In this document: piece after piece, positions 24,684 to 34,418 of the stretch
Layout: each line of letters opens with the position of its first letter
Numbering within the stretch: position 1 is the stretch's first letter
Origin: Streptomyces sp. NBC_01471
GTDB lineage: Bacteria; Actinomycetota; Actinomycetes; Streptomycetales; Streptomycetaceae
Length of the DNA: 64,000 nucleotides
Direction of reading: 5' to 3'
Assembly: GCF_041438865.1 (NCBI RefSeq)
Contig: NZ_CP109450.1
Location: forward strand, 3,272,501-3,336,500
Notes under the pieces: model-generated
What the model was told of the DNA's origin: nothing
The model's database searches: none
Seen by the model: only the letters and a program-made list of their open reading frames with translations
Program-made: the position numbers and the translations under genes

Positions 24684-25256
24684 ATGGGCAGCAGAGGCAA
24701 CACCCGCCAGCGGATCCAGGATGTCGCGCTGGGGCTCTTCGTCGAGCAGGGGTACGAGAAGACCTCGCTGCGGGAGATCGCCGAGAAGCTCGACGTCACC
24801 AAGGCGGCGCTCTATTACCACTTCAAGACCAAGGAAGACATCCTCGTCAGTCTCTTCCACGACCTGTCGGCACCCATCGACGAGGTCATCGCCTGGGGCC
24901 AGACCCAGCCCCGCAGCCTGGAGACGAAGAAGGAGGTCCTGCGCCGCTACAGCGAAGCGCTCAGCGGCGCGGCCCCGCTCTTCCGCTTCATGCAGGAGAA
25001 CCAGGGGACGGTACGGGAGCTGAGTGTCGGCGAGAACTTCAAGGACCGGATGCTGCTCCTGCTCGACCTGGTCAGAGCACCCGACGCCTCACTGGCCGAC
25101 CAGGTGCGCTGCTACAGCGCGCTCTTCACCATGCACGCGGGATCGTTCGCCCTGAAGGACGCCGATGGCGACCCCGAGGAGAAGCGCAAGGCTGTCCTCG
25201 AGGTCGCCATCGAACTCATGACCCAGGCCCATCTGGACGCGGGCGTGGGGCGTTAG
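24684..25256 (+). CDS. TetR family regulator of the divergent MFS exporter
   Basis: A 190-residue repressor with the TetR DNA-binding domain in the first 55 residues (RIQDVALGLFVEQGYEKTSLREIAEKL, then recognition helix TKAALYYHFKTKEDIL). The C-terminal domain is the ligand and dimer part. The ATG at 24684 follows GGGAG. By position and the 80-base dyad it most likely represses its own gene and the exporter, and releases DNA on binding a drug-like ligand. Ligand identity is unknown. Confidence 0.9.
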   Translation: MGSRGNTRQRIQDVALGLFVEQGYEKTSLREIAEKLDVTKAALYYHFKTKEDILVSLFHDLSAPIDEVIAWGQTQPRSLETKKEVLRRYSEALSGAAPLFRFMQENQGTVRELSVGENFKDRMLLLLDLVRAPDASLADQVRCYSALFTMHAGSFALKDADGDPEEKRKAVLEVAIELMTQAHLDAGVGR

Positions 25257-25272
25257 CTTCCGCCCGGGCCGG

Positions 25273-25965
25273 TCAGAACTTGATGCCGTGGGCCTTCAGG
25301 AACGGCATCGGGTTGTAGCCCGAGCCGTAGTTCGGGCCCGTGCGGATCTCGAAGTGCAGGTGCGGGCCGGTCACGTTGCCGGTCGCACCGGACTTGGCGA
25401 TGACCTGGCCGGTCTTCACGGTCTGGCCTATGTGGACGTCGATCTGCGACAGGTGCGCGTACTGCGAGTACGTGTTGTCGCTGTGCTTGATCTCGATCGC
25501 GTTGCCGTACGCCGGACCGTCGCCGCCGCCGTTGGGGCCGGCCTTCACGACGGTGCCGCCGTGCACGGCCATGACCGACGTGCCGGTCGGGACGACGAAG
25601 TCCTGGCCCGAGTGCTTGTGGGACCACATGTGGCCGGCCTCGCCGAAGGGCTCACCGATCACGGGGTGCGTGACGGGCGAGACCCACGCGTCGGCGGTCT
25701 TCTTCGCCTTGGCGGCCTTGGCGGCCTTCGTGGCCTTGGCCGTCTTGGCGGTGTGCTCCGCGGCCTTGGACTGGGCGCTGGCCTGGTGGGCGAGCGCGGT
25801 CGCGGCGTTCGAGGTGCCTGCGGGTGCGGTGGCCGGGTGTGCGTCGGCAGCGACCGCGACCCCGGCTCCCAGCGCGACCGACACTCCGAGCCCGGCGGCT
25901 ACGACCGCAGCGCGGGTGCGAAGCGGGGACCGGCGGGACACGGGGGACGTGGTGTGCTTCTGCAT
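25273..25965 (-). CDS. Secreted M23 (LytM-type) metallopeptidase
   Basis: The protein is predicted to cut peptidoglycan cross-links outside the cell. It has a signal peptide (about 1-42, VVAAGLGVSVALGAGVAVAADA), a lysine/alanine-rich helical linker (AAKAAKAKK, about 60-95) and a C-terminal M23 domain with metal ligands in HKHSGQDF (H-x3-D) and HLHFE. The length is 230 residues. ATG 25965 lies eight bases after GGAG; a longer in-frame ATG at 25983 is less well placed. M23 enzymes of Streptomyces act in growth, sporulation and germination, and some are controlled by c-di-AMP riboswitches, but I do not see that riboswitch here. Confidence 0.92.
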   Translation of the reverse strand: MQKHTTSPVSRRSPLRTRAAVVAAGLGVSVALGAGVAVAADAHPATAPAGTSNAATALAHQASAQSKAAEHTAKTAKATKAAKAAKAKKTADAWVSPVTHPVIGEPFGEAGHMWSHKHSGQDFVVPTGTSVMAVHGGTVVKAGPNGGGDGPAYGNAIEIKHSDNTYSQYAHLSQIDVHIGQTVKTGQVIAKSGATGNVTGPHLHFEIRTGPNYGSGYNPMPFLKAHGIKF

Positions 25966-26057
25966 ACGTGGGACTCCGTACATCGGTGGACCCAACCATT
26001 CAGGTCGGGCGGACCACTCATTGGTAACCCATGACGCGAAGCGCCCAAAACGCCCAT

Positions 26058-26076
26058 CTACGACATTGCGTCGTAG
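26058..26076. promoter_or_regulatory. Inverted repeat upstream of the M23 peptidase gene
   Basis: CTACGAC (26058-26064) and GTCGTAG (26070-26076) are perfect arms around a 5-base centre, 93 bases upstream of the start. It may be an operator or the top of an RNA hairpin in the peptidase leader. Confidence 0.45.
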
Positions 26077-26409
26077 GGAAACCGCAGGAAAAGTCCCCCC
26101 GGATCGCGGGGTCACAGCGCGCCCGGCGCCACCGGATCGCCCCGAATCGGTGCGTTTGAGCCCAGTCCACCCGGGCAGGGATCGGCATCGCGCGGGCGGC
26201 GCCCCCCGGGGGCCGAAAGTCCCGGGCCTCCCGGTCCGGAAGGCCCGGCGGCCGCCGGCGCCGCCTCCCCTATTCCGGGTAGTAGGCCAAAACCCCCCTG
26301 TGGCGCTTGTCACCCGCGAGGGACCAACGCCTGCCCGTTCCGGGACCTTCGGCGGCCGGCCCGGACGGCCGTTCCCAGCAGGACGCCCCCCGAAGAGGGA
26401 CCGGAAAGA

Positions 26410-26462
26410 GGGCCGGGAGGGGGCAGGCAAGGGGTGGGAGGGGCCGGGGAGAGGGGTGGGCG
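26410..26462 (+). other. Cluster of guanine runs, G-quadruplex-capable
   Basis: About nine runs of three to five guanines lie within some 50 bases, separated by one to five bases, in an otherwise gene-free area upstream of the clpC terminator. The density is well above neighbouring DNA. No role can be assigned. Confidence 0.4.
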
Positions 26463-26493
26463 AGCGCGCATCAGGCAGCGGGGGCACAGCAAA

Positions 26494-26532
26494 GGGCGGC
26501 CCCGGAACCGATGACCGGTTCCGGGGCCGCCC
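26494..26532 (-). terminator. clpC transcription terminator
   Basis: The arms 26494-26509 and 26517-26532 form a perfect 16-base-pair GC-rich stem with a 7-base loop, 33 bases after the clpC stop. On the minus strand it is followed by TTTGCTG, a short T-containing run. Confidence 0.85.
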
Positions 26533-26564
26533 TCTTGTCGCTCAGGCCGCTCGACGCGTCAGCG

Positions 26565-29090
<2,526 letters not shown>

Positions 29091-29519
29091 CGTTAATCGC
29101 TCCTCAGAGCGGTCGGGCAGCGAGGGGTCGGTCCCCTCCCAGTCCTTCCGCATGCTAGTCCCGCGGGGCGGGACAGCTCATTCCAACTGCCGACACCCGT
29201 CCATGGCCTCCGGCCCGAACAGCCGACAACTGCTCCAACCCGATGGTGCGAGACGATGTTCCCGCAGGCCAGGCAGATACCCCTGTCTCCAGTACGCCGA
29301 TGGCGAACGTGAGACCGCCTGAACCGCGTGTCGCCCCTCCCCACTAGGTATGTCTTACCCGCAGAGACTGACAGTCCATGCGGCGTGCGACGGTTCCCCT
29401 CAGCTACGGGCGAACATCCTGGCGCCCCCGAACACGTCCGCACGCCTCTTGTTCATCAACAGAAAGCAATCAAGCGGAAGCTCTGCGTAACTCCGGCACA
29501 TTCCGGGAGTTGCTCAGTC
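29091..29519. other. Divergent regulatory gap between clpC and the prim-pol-like gene
   Basis: These 429 bases contain no supported gene. They hold the clpC leader and promoter region with a ClgR-like box at 29295-29308 and, on the right, the upstream region of the gene at 29520. The base composition is lower in GC than the flanking genes, as expected for promoters. Confidence 0.6.
29295..29308 (-). promoter_or_regulatory. ClgR-type binding site upstream of clpC
   Basis: On the minus strand GTTCGC-N5-GCG (29308 down to 29295) matches the ClgR operator pattern described for the clp and lon genes of Streptomyces lividans. Its place in the clpC promoter region supports activation by ClgR. Binding is inferred. 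Confidence 0.65.
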
Positions 29520-30173
29520 ATGGCCTTCACCGTTCCGTCCCCCCGCGAACCGGCCGACAGCACGCGCAGCAGCACCGGAAGCGGCAGCACCGACAGCACG
29601 CTCCGCTGGTACGAGTCCCGGCTGGGCTGGGCCGCGCTGGCGGGCCCCCCGGTCCGGCTGTTGACCGGGCTGCGTTTCGACGTACTCGACCTGCCGTCCG
29701 ATGCCGGGTTCGCACTGCTGCGCAGGATGCCCGTCACGGGGCCGGCGGCACTGGACGGCTCCCGGATGCGGCTGCTGGTGGCGGCGGGCAGCGCCGATGA
29801 GGTGCCGGGGCTGCTCGACTGGCTGGAGTGGGGCGGGATCGCACTGGATCTGACCGCCATCGGTACGGGCGGCCTGATCAGGGCTCCCGAGCCTCCCGGG
29901 CCGCGCGGCGCACAGGGGGCCGCCCGCTGGTTGCGACCCCCCGAGCCGGGGCGCGATGTGGAGCCGGCCCTGCCCGTGTTCAGCCGGTTCGGGGAGCGGG
30001 GCAGCGCTCCCGACCTGGTGCGGCTCGTGGACGCGGCGGCGACGGAATGCCACCGGGCCCGGATGGTGCGTATCGCTGCGGCTTTCCGGGGGGCGCCCCC
30101 CGGAGCCCGGACTGCGACTGTCCGGGGTGCGAACCCCGGACCTCCCGGGAATCAGCCGTTGGCCTTCTCGTAG
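29520..30173 (+). CDS. Conserved Streptomyces protein, prim-pol-like N-terminal domain
   Basis: The 217-residue protein has the segments RWYESRLGWAALAGPPVRLLTGLRFDVLDLP and FALLRRMPVTGP that I associate with short actinomycete proteins annotated as bifunctional primase/polymerase N-terminal domain. Only part of that fold is present and I see no clear catalytic triad, so enzymatic activity is doubtful. The start follows GGGAG. The last 30 or so residues are encoded across two GC-rich terminator hairpins and the tail runs 22 bases into the end of the convergent lsr2 gene, which suggests the original stop codon has been lost. Confidence 0.65.
   Translation: MAFTVPSPREPADSTRSSTGSGSTDSTLRWYESRLGWAALAGPPVRLLTGLRFDVLDLPSDAGFALLRRMPVTGPAALDGSRMRLLVAAGSADEVPGLLDWLEWGGIALDLTAIGTGGLIRAPEPPGPRGAQGAARWLRPPEPGRDVEPALPVFSRFGERGSAPDLVRLVDAAATECHRARMVRIAAAFRGAPPGARTATVRGANPGPPGNQPLAFS
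30086..30141. terminator. Paired hairpins at the convergent end of the prim-pol-like gene and lsr2
   Basis: A perfect 18-base palindrome (30086-30103, CCGGGGGGCGCCCCCCGG) is followed by a 9-base-pair stem, GTCCGGGGT (30120-30128) with ACCCCGGAC (30133-30141), loop GCGA. The pair lies just beyond the end of lsr2 and inside the 3' end of the facing reading frame. It likely terminates lsr2 transcription. Confidence 0.7.
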
Positions 30174-30487
30174 GCCTCACGGATGTCCGCGGGCACACGG
30201 CCGCGGTCATTCACGTTGTAACCGTTCTCCTTGGCCCACTTGCGAATCTCGGCGGTGTCCTTGTTGCCGCCGACGGCGATACGGGCCTTGCCGCGGCCAC
30301 TGGTGCCACGGCCACCGGTGCGACGACCGCCCTTGGCGTACGGCTCCAGCAGCGTGCGGAGCTTGTCCGCGTTCGCGGTGGTGAGGTCGATCTCGTACGT
30401 CTTGCCATCCAGAGCGAACGTCACGGTCTCGTCCGCCTCGCCGCCGTCGAGGTCATCGACAAGAAGGACCTGAACCTTCTGTGCCAC
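30152..30487 (-). CDS. lsr2: Nucleoid-associated H-NS-like silencer Lsr2
   Basis: Lsr2 binds AT-rich DNA and silences horizontally acquired and specialised-metabolite genes. The 111-residue protein has an N-terminal oligomerisation domain (VQVLLVDDLDGGEADETVTFALDGK), a basic glycine/arginine linker (about 62-76) and a C-terminal DNA-binding domain with the AT-hook-like RGR in NDRGRVPADI. GTG 30487 follows AAAGGAAA; the ATG at 30502 is upstream of that ribosome site and less likely. The promoter side is AT-rich for this genome (AAAAATTC, AAAACACAAA), which would suit autorepression. Confidence 0.95.
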   Translation of the reverse strand: MAQKVQVLLVDDLDGGEADETVTFALDGKTYEIDLTTANADKLRTLLEPYAKGGRRTGGRGTSGRGKARIAVGGNKDTAEIRKWAKENGYNVNDRGRVPADIREAYEKANG

Positions 30488-30632
30488 TGGATTTCCTTTC
30501 ATCGAAAAATTCAGTACGCGGAAAGGAAACCGCTTTTCTCTGGAAAACACAAACCCCCGGCAGAGGTTCAGGAGTGCAAGAACACGGGAAACATGCGCGA
30601 TTCGGACATAGGGTTCCGGGGCGAAGTGGCCG
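30488..30632 (-). promoter_or_regulatory. AT-rich lsr2 upstream region
   Basis: The 145 bases between argA and lsr2 include several A/T runs (30500-30555) and a small hairpin GCGG-AAAGGAAA-CCGC near 30518-30532. They lie on the transcribed side of lsr2 and are a plausible autoregulatory Lsr2 target. No exact promoter can be assigned. Confidence 0.4.
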
Positions 30633-31154
30633 TCACAGGTGCAGAAGCATCCGACTGTTGCCCAAGGTGTTCGGCTTCACCCGTTCGAGACCGAGGAACT
30701 CGGCGACTCCCTCGTCATAGGAACGCAGCAGCTCGCTGTAGACATCTCCGTCGACAGGAGTCTCACCGATCTCGGTGAAGCCGTGCTTCGCGAAGAAGTC
30801 GACTTCGAAGGTCAGGCAGAATACCCGGCGCACCCCGATCCACCGCGCCGTCTGCAACAGCTTGTCGAGGACCTGGTGGCCCACTCCGGCGCCCTTGAAC
30901 TCACGGTCCACCGCGAGAGTGCGTACTTCTGCGAGGTCTTCCCACATCACATGGAGGGCCCCGCAGCCGACGACCTTCGCGTCGTCGTCGCGTTCCGCGA
31001 CCCAGAACTCCTGGATGGACTCGTAAAGCGTCACCGTCGCTTTGTCGAGCAGGATCCGCTCACGCACGTACGCGTCCAGGAGTCCGCGCACCGCCGGCAC
31101 ATCGCTGGTCCTGGCTCTGCGGACGGTGAGGGCTTTTGCTCGCGTACCTGGCAT
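30633..31154 (-). CDS. argA: Amino-acid N-acetyltransferase (short N-acetylglutamate synthase)
   Basis: This 173-residue GNAT enzyme should acetylate glutamate with acetyl-CoA, the first step of arginine synthesis. It closely resembles what I remember of the single-domain ArgA of Mycobacterium tuberculosis (Rv2747): RRARTSDVPAV, TLYESIQEFWVAE, GCGALHVMWEDLAEVRTLAV, then the acetyl-CoA loop GAGVGHQV, FFAKHGFTEI and SYDEGVAEFL. ATG 31154 begins that conserved sequence. It lies 146 bases upstream of lsr2 on the same strand and just downstream of the BlaI-type gene. Confidence 0.85.
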   Translation of the reverse strand: MPGTRAKALTVRRARTSDVPAVRGLLDAYVRERILLDKATVTLYESIQEFWVAERDDDAKVVGCGALHVMWEDLAEVRTLAVDREFKGAGVGHQVLDKLLQTARWIGVRRVFCLTFEVDFFAKHGFTEIGETPVDGDVYSELLRSYDEGVAEFLGLERVKPNTLGNSRMLLHL

Positions 31155-31164
31155 GCGCAAGACG

Positions 31165-31563
31165 TTATCGCCCTGCGTCCCCGTCCCGGTCATCGCGGTC
31201 CGCGTCCCCCTGAACGATGCGCAAAGCATCACGGAGTGCATCGCGTTGCTCGGAGGACATCATGCCGAAGAAGGCGACAAGGGCGGCCGCGGAGTTGTCA
31301 CTCGTGGACCAGGCTTCGTTCATCAGTGCGGCCGAGTAGGCGGCGCGGGTGGAGACCGCCGTATATCGATAGGCGCGGCCGTCGACTTCCCGCCGCACCC
31401 AGCCCTTCTGATGGAGATTGTCCAATACGGTCATCACGGTGGTGTAGGCGATGGTCCGGTCGCGTTCGAGGTCTTCCAGTACTTCTCTGACAGTGACCGG
31501 ACGGTTCCACTCCCAGACGCGTGACATGACGGCGTCTTCCAGCTCTCCCAATTGACGGGGCAC
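31165..31563 (-). CDS. BlaI/MecI/CopY family transcriptional repressor
   Basis: A 132-residue winged-helix repressor: LGELEDAVMSRVWEW, then VTVREVLEDLERDRTIAYTTVMTVLDNLHQKGWVRRE (recognition helix and wing) and a C-terminal dimer region. Relatives control beta-lactamase, respiratory or copper genes and are usually released by a membrane M56 peptidase; no such partner is next to it. GTG 31563 has no ribosome site, but a -10-like TATGGT lies seven bases upstream, so the message may be leaderless. A dyad covers the start codon, implying autoregulation. It ends ten bases before argA. Confidence 0.88.
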   Translation of the reverse strand: MPRQLGELEDAVMSRVWEWNRPVTVREVLEDLERDRTIAYTTVMTVLDNLHQKGWVRREVDGRAYRYTAVSTRAAYSAALMNEAWSTSDNSAAALVAFFGMMSSEQRDALRDALRIVQGDADRDDRDGDAGR

Positions 31564-31586
31564 ATCTGAACCATAGTGCGAGATGT
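31562..31586. promoter_or_regulatory. Dyad at the BlaI-family gene start
   Basis: ACATCT (31562-31567) and AGATGT (31581-31586) are perfect inverted arms 13 bases apart, and flanking bases show weaker symmetry. The element covers the GTG start codon and the suspected -10. It is a good candidate for the repressor's own operator. Confidence 0.5.
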
Positions 31587-31622
31587 CACGAATAGCTGGT
31601 TATTAGCGCAGAAAACACAGAA

Positions 31623-31655
31623 GAGGGCGTACAGCGTGAAATGCCGTACGCCCTC
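31623..31655 (-). terminator. Intrinsic terminator of the 59-residue membrane protein gene
   Basis: GAGGGCGTAC (31623-31632) and GTACGCCCTC (31646-31655) form a perfect 10-base-pair stem with a 13-base loop. On the minus strand the stem is followed by TTCTGTGTTTTCTG, a good T-rich run. It lies 16 bases after the small gene's stop. Confidence 0.85.
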
Positions 31656-31670
31656 CGGGCACAGCCGCGG

Positions 31671-31850
31671 TCAGCTCGCGCTGCCACCCGTCGGCTGAAC
31701 GGCGGCCTCGGCGCGGGCGAGCGCCGCGTCCACGGCCGCATCTTCCTTGGCCTTGTTCGGGCCGCCCTGGGTCTTCACGATCGTCCTGACGACGATCGTG
31801 AAGAACACGGCCATTACCACGGGGGGCACAAGCGCGGAAACGTAGTCCAT
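31671..31850 (-). CDS. Small single-pass membrane protein (59 residues)
   Basis: This frame runs from ATG 31850 to TGA 31671. It encodes a short hydrophobic N-terminal segment (about residues 4-23, SALVPPVVMAVFFTIVVRTI) and then a charged, alanine-rich cytoplasmic helix (KAKEDAAVDAALARAEAAV). Third codon positions are almost all G or C, and a strong terminator follows directly, which supports a real gene. I recall similar short membrane proteins in other Streptomyces; no function is known. It could be a small regulator of a membrane complex. Confidence 0.8.
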   Translation of the reverse strand: MDYVSALVPPVVMAVFFTIVVRTIVKTQGGPNKAKEDAAVDAALARAEAAVQPTGGSAS

Positions 31851-31863
31851 ACGGACAGAGTAG

Positions 31864-32460
31864 CTAGCCTGTCAGCGAGTGCTGAGCGGGGGGCGCCGCA
31901 GGCTTTCGGCGTGGCGGGAAGACCTCGGACGGCTTGGGGGCCGGGCGGGGTCGGACCGGCTCCTTGACCGGGGCCGGACGCTTCGGCCGGTCCGGGTCGC
32001 CGGACGTGCGGCCGCCGGGCAGCGCGAGCAGCCGGGTGCGCGGGCCCGGGGTCACGGCGCGGCCCGCGAGCCGGGCGCGTACCGACTGCTCGGCCAGGGC
32101 CCGGCAGCGCCTCAGCAGGGCGTCGCCGGACGGCGCGCCGCGGAGGGTGCGCAGAGCGGCGAGGTCCTCGGGGCGGGGGTCGTAACCGGCGGCCAGAGCG
32201 TCCTGGAGCAGTTCCGTGTAGCTGCCGGACGTGCCGGGGAGGGCGTCGCGGTAGCGGGCGAGGTCGGCGAGGAGGAAGGCACGCAGTCTGCCCGCCTCCG
32301 CGATGGTCTCGTCCACGGACTCGGCGAGACGCAGACAGTCCTGGACGTCCTCTTCTGCGACGGGGGTCGGGTTGAGGGCGATGGCAAGGGCGCGTCGGAG
32401 CACACGCAGCTCATCCGCGCTGAAGGCCATGCCGCCTCGGGATCCGTAGGGCGTGGGCAT
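31864..32460 (-). CDS. Conserved hypothetical actinomycete protein
   Basis: The 198-residue protein is mostly helical: FSADELRVLRRALAIALNPTPVAEEDVQDCLRLAESVDETI leads into AGRLRAFLLADLARYRDALPG. It ends in a proline- and basic-rich tail (about 150-198). It has no signal peptide, membrane segment or known catalytic motif. ATG 32460 is the longest start; the ATG 30 bases in has a GAGG closer to it, so the first ten residues are uncertain. It lies 14 bases upstream of the small membrane protein gene and is probably cotranscribed with it. Confidence 0.75.
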   Translation of the reverse strand: MPTPYGSRGGMAFSADELRVLRRALAIALNPTPVAEEDVQDCLRLAESVDETIAEAGRLRAFLLADLARYRDALPGTSGSYTELLQDALAAGYDPRPEDLAALRTLRGAPSGDALLRRCRALAEQSVRARLAGRAVTPGPRTRLLALPGGRTSGDPDRPKRPAPVKEPVRPRPAPKPSEVFPPRRKPAAPPAQHSLTG

Positions 32461-32610
32461 GGAACGACGATACGTACTAAAGGGACAATATCCGCTTAAT
32501 GGACTGGTGTGGCGCGGCGGGGTACGGAGTCCACCCCGCCGGGCCGCACCCGCCCGTCAGACGCGTGAACAGCACAGCGGGTCAATACGCCTGAGCCCTG
32601 CCCGGCCGGT

Positions 32611-33408
32611 TCACAGCCGGGCCACGTTCCGCTCGTACACCAGGCGCAGCCCGATCAGCGTCAGCCACGGCTCGTGCTCGTCGATGACCGTGGCCTCGCT
32701 GAGCACCATCGGGGCGAGACCGCCGGTGGCGATGACCGTGACGTCCGCCGGGTCGTCGGCGAGCTCGCGGGCCATCCGGTTCACCACCCCGTCGACCTGT
32801 CCCGCGAAGCCGTAGATGATGCCGGACTGCATGGCCTCGACGGTGTTCTTGCCGATCACGCTGCGCGGGCGGGCCAGTTCGATCTTGCGGAGCTGGGCAC
32901 CCTTCACACCGAGCGCCTCGACCGAGATCTCGATGCCGGGGGCGATGACACCACCGGTGTACTCGCCGCGCGCCGACACCGCGTCGAAGGTCGTCGCCGT
33001 ACCGAAGTCGACGACGACGGCGGGGCCGCCGTACAGCTCGACCGCGGCGACCGCGTTGATGATGCGGTCGGCGCCGACCTCCTTCGGGTTGTCCACCAGG
33101 ATCGGGACGCCCGTCCTGATGCCGGGCTCGACCAGGACGGCGGGGACGTCGCCGTAGTAGCGGCGGGTCACCTCGCGCAGTTCGTGCAGGACGGAGGGGA
33201 CGGTCGAGCAGACCGCGATCCCCTCGATGCCGTCGCCGAGTCCGCGGCCGAGCAGCGGGTGCATGCCCATCAGGCCCTGGAGCAGTACGGCGAGTTCGTC
33301 GGCCGTGCGGCGGGCGTCGGTGGAGATGCGCCAGTGCTCCACGATCTCGTCGCCGTCGAACAGGCCGAGGACGGTGTGGGTGTTGCCGACGTCGATGGTG
33401 AGCAGCAT
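32611..33408 (-). CDS. coaX: Type III pantothenate kinase
   Basis: CoaX phosphorylates pantothenate, the first step of CoA synthesis, and unlike CoaA is not feedback-inhibited by CoA. It belongs to the acetate-kinase/Hsp70/actin superfamily: phosphate loop IDVGNTHTVLGLF (about 5-17), the GADRIINAVAA motif (about 115-125) and DFGTATTFDAV (about 135-145). The 265-residue length is standard. It is the last gene of an operon running DUF2520 gene, panC, nadB, nadC, coaX, three bases after nadC ends, which groups pantothenate and NAD synthesis. Confidence 0.96.
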   Translation of the reverse strand: MLLTIDVGNTHTVLGLFDGDEIVEHWRISTDARRTADELAVLLQGLMGMHPLLGRGLGDGIEGIAVCSTVPSVLHELREVTRRYYGDVPAVLVEPGIRTGVPILVDNPKEVGADRIINAVAAVELYGGPAVVVDFGTATTFDAVSARGEYTGGVIAPGIEISVEALGVKGAQLRKIELARPRSVIGKNTVEAMQSGIIYGFAGQVDGVVNRMARELADDPADVTVIATGGLAPMVLSEATVIDEHEPWLTLIGLRLVYERNVARL

Positions 33409-33411
33409 GGA

Positions 33412-34416
33412 TTACTCCGCCTCGCGCAGGTCGAGGCCGATGTCGAGGATCGGCGACGAGTGCGTGAGCCCGCCGACCGCCAGGTGGTCGACGCCCGTCT
33501 CGGCGTAGGCCCGGGCCGTGTCCAGGGTGAGCCGGCCCGAGGACTCCAGGAGGGCGCGGCCGCCGACGAGCGCGACGGCCTCGGCGGTCTGCGCCGGGGT
33601 GAAGTTGTCCAGCAGGATCAGGTCGGCGCCCGCGTCCAGGACCTCGGTGACCTGGGCGAGGGTGTCCACCTCGACCTCGATGGCGAGGTCGGGGAACTCG
33701 GCGCGGACGAGCTTGAACGCCTCGGCGACCCCGCCGGCCGCGACCACGTGGTTGTCCTTGACCAGAGCCGCGTCGGAGAGCGACATCCGGTGGTTGACGC
33801 CGCCCCCGCAGCGCACCGCGTACTTCTCCAGGGCGCGCAGCCCCGGCGTGGTCTTGCGGGTGTCGCGGACCTTGGCGCCGGTGCCTTCGAGTACGTCGGC
33901 CCAGGCGCGGGTGGCGGTCGCGATGCCGGAGAGGCGGCACAGCAGGTTGAGCGCGCTGCGCTCGGCGGTCAGCAGGTCGCGGGTGCGGGTGGTGACCGAG
34001 AGCAGCTTCTGCCCGGCGGCGACGCGCTCGCCGTCCTCGACGTGCCGCTCGACCTCGAAGGCCTCGGTACAGACGAGGGAGAGCACCGCTTCGGCGACGC
34101 GCAGGCCCGCGACCGTACCGGCCTCGCGCGCGGTGAAGTCGCCGGTGGCGACGGCGTCGGCGGGGACGGTCGCGACACTCGTCACGTCCACGCCCCCGTC
34201 GAGGTCCTCGTCGATGGCGAGGTGCGCGATGTCCTCGACCAGCACCGGGTCGAGCCCCGACGCGGCCAGGAGCTCGGCGAGAGCGGGGTCGAGACCGCAC
34301 TCCATGGGGTCGGCGTCGTAGGCGTCGCCGCCGCAGGCGCACGCGTCGCCGCAGCCACCCGCTGACTCGGCGCTCACGGCGTCGTCGCCGATCTGGTGGA
34401 GGGGGAGGTCGGTCAC
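33412..34416 (-). CDS. nadC: Nicotinate-nucleotide pyrophosphorylase (quinolinate phosphoribosyltransferase)
   Basis: NadC makes nicotinate mononucleotide from quinolinate and PRPP. Conserved parts include the ERSALNLLCRLSGIAT helix, DTRKTTPGLRALEKYAVRCGGGVNHR (substrate-binding arginines and lysine), and the EVEVD and LDNFTP strands. From GTG 34416 it has 334 residues, longer than the usual 280-290 because of a 45-residue N-terminal extension with four cysteines in CGDACACGG plus MEC. GTG 34422, which overlaps the nadB stop as GTGA, is an alternative, but AGGAG fits 34416 better. The cysteine cluster might bind metal; this is unusual for NadC. Confidence 0.94.
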   Translation of the reverse strand: MTDLPLHQIGDDAVSAESAGGCGDACACGGDAYDADPMECGLDPALAELLAASGLDPVLVEDIAHLAIDEDLDGGVDVTSVATVPADAVATGDFTAREAGTVAGLRVAEAVLSLVCTEAFEVERHVEDGERVAAGQKLLSVTTRTRDLLTAERSALNLLCRLSGIATATRAWADVLEGTGAKVRDTRKTTPGLRALEKYAVRCGGGVNHRMSLSDAALVKDNHVVAAGGVAEAFKLVRAEFPDLAIEVEVDTLAQVTEVLDAGADLILLDNFTPAQTAEAVALVGGRALLESSGRLTLDTARAYAETGVDHLAVGGLTHSSPILDIGLDLREAE

Positions 34417-34418
34417 GG

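Larger units (their letters stand above)
25966..26564. other. Gene-free stretch between the M23 peptidase and clpC
   Basis: About 600 bases hold no supported gene. Going right, they contain the M23 upstream region with a 19-base dyad at 26058-26076, GC-rich hairpins at about 26190-26260, a purine-rich run of G-tracts at 26410-26462, and the clpC terminator at 26494-26532. I looked for a ydaO-type c-di-AMP riboswitch ahead of the peptidase and found no convincing core. Confidence 0.6.

Noticed and set aside
25966..26300. A ydaO-type c-di-AMP riboswitch upstream of the M23 peptidase
   Set aside because: Such riboswitches control wall hydrolases in Streptomyces, but I could not find the conserved core or pseudoknot sequence; only generic GC-rich hairpins are present.
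31671..31850. The 59-residue frame as chance open sequence
   Set aside because: Considered, but codon bias, the membrane segment and the terminator right after the stop favour a real gene, so it was kept as a feature.
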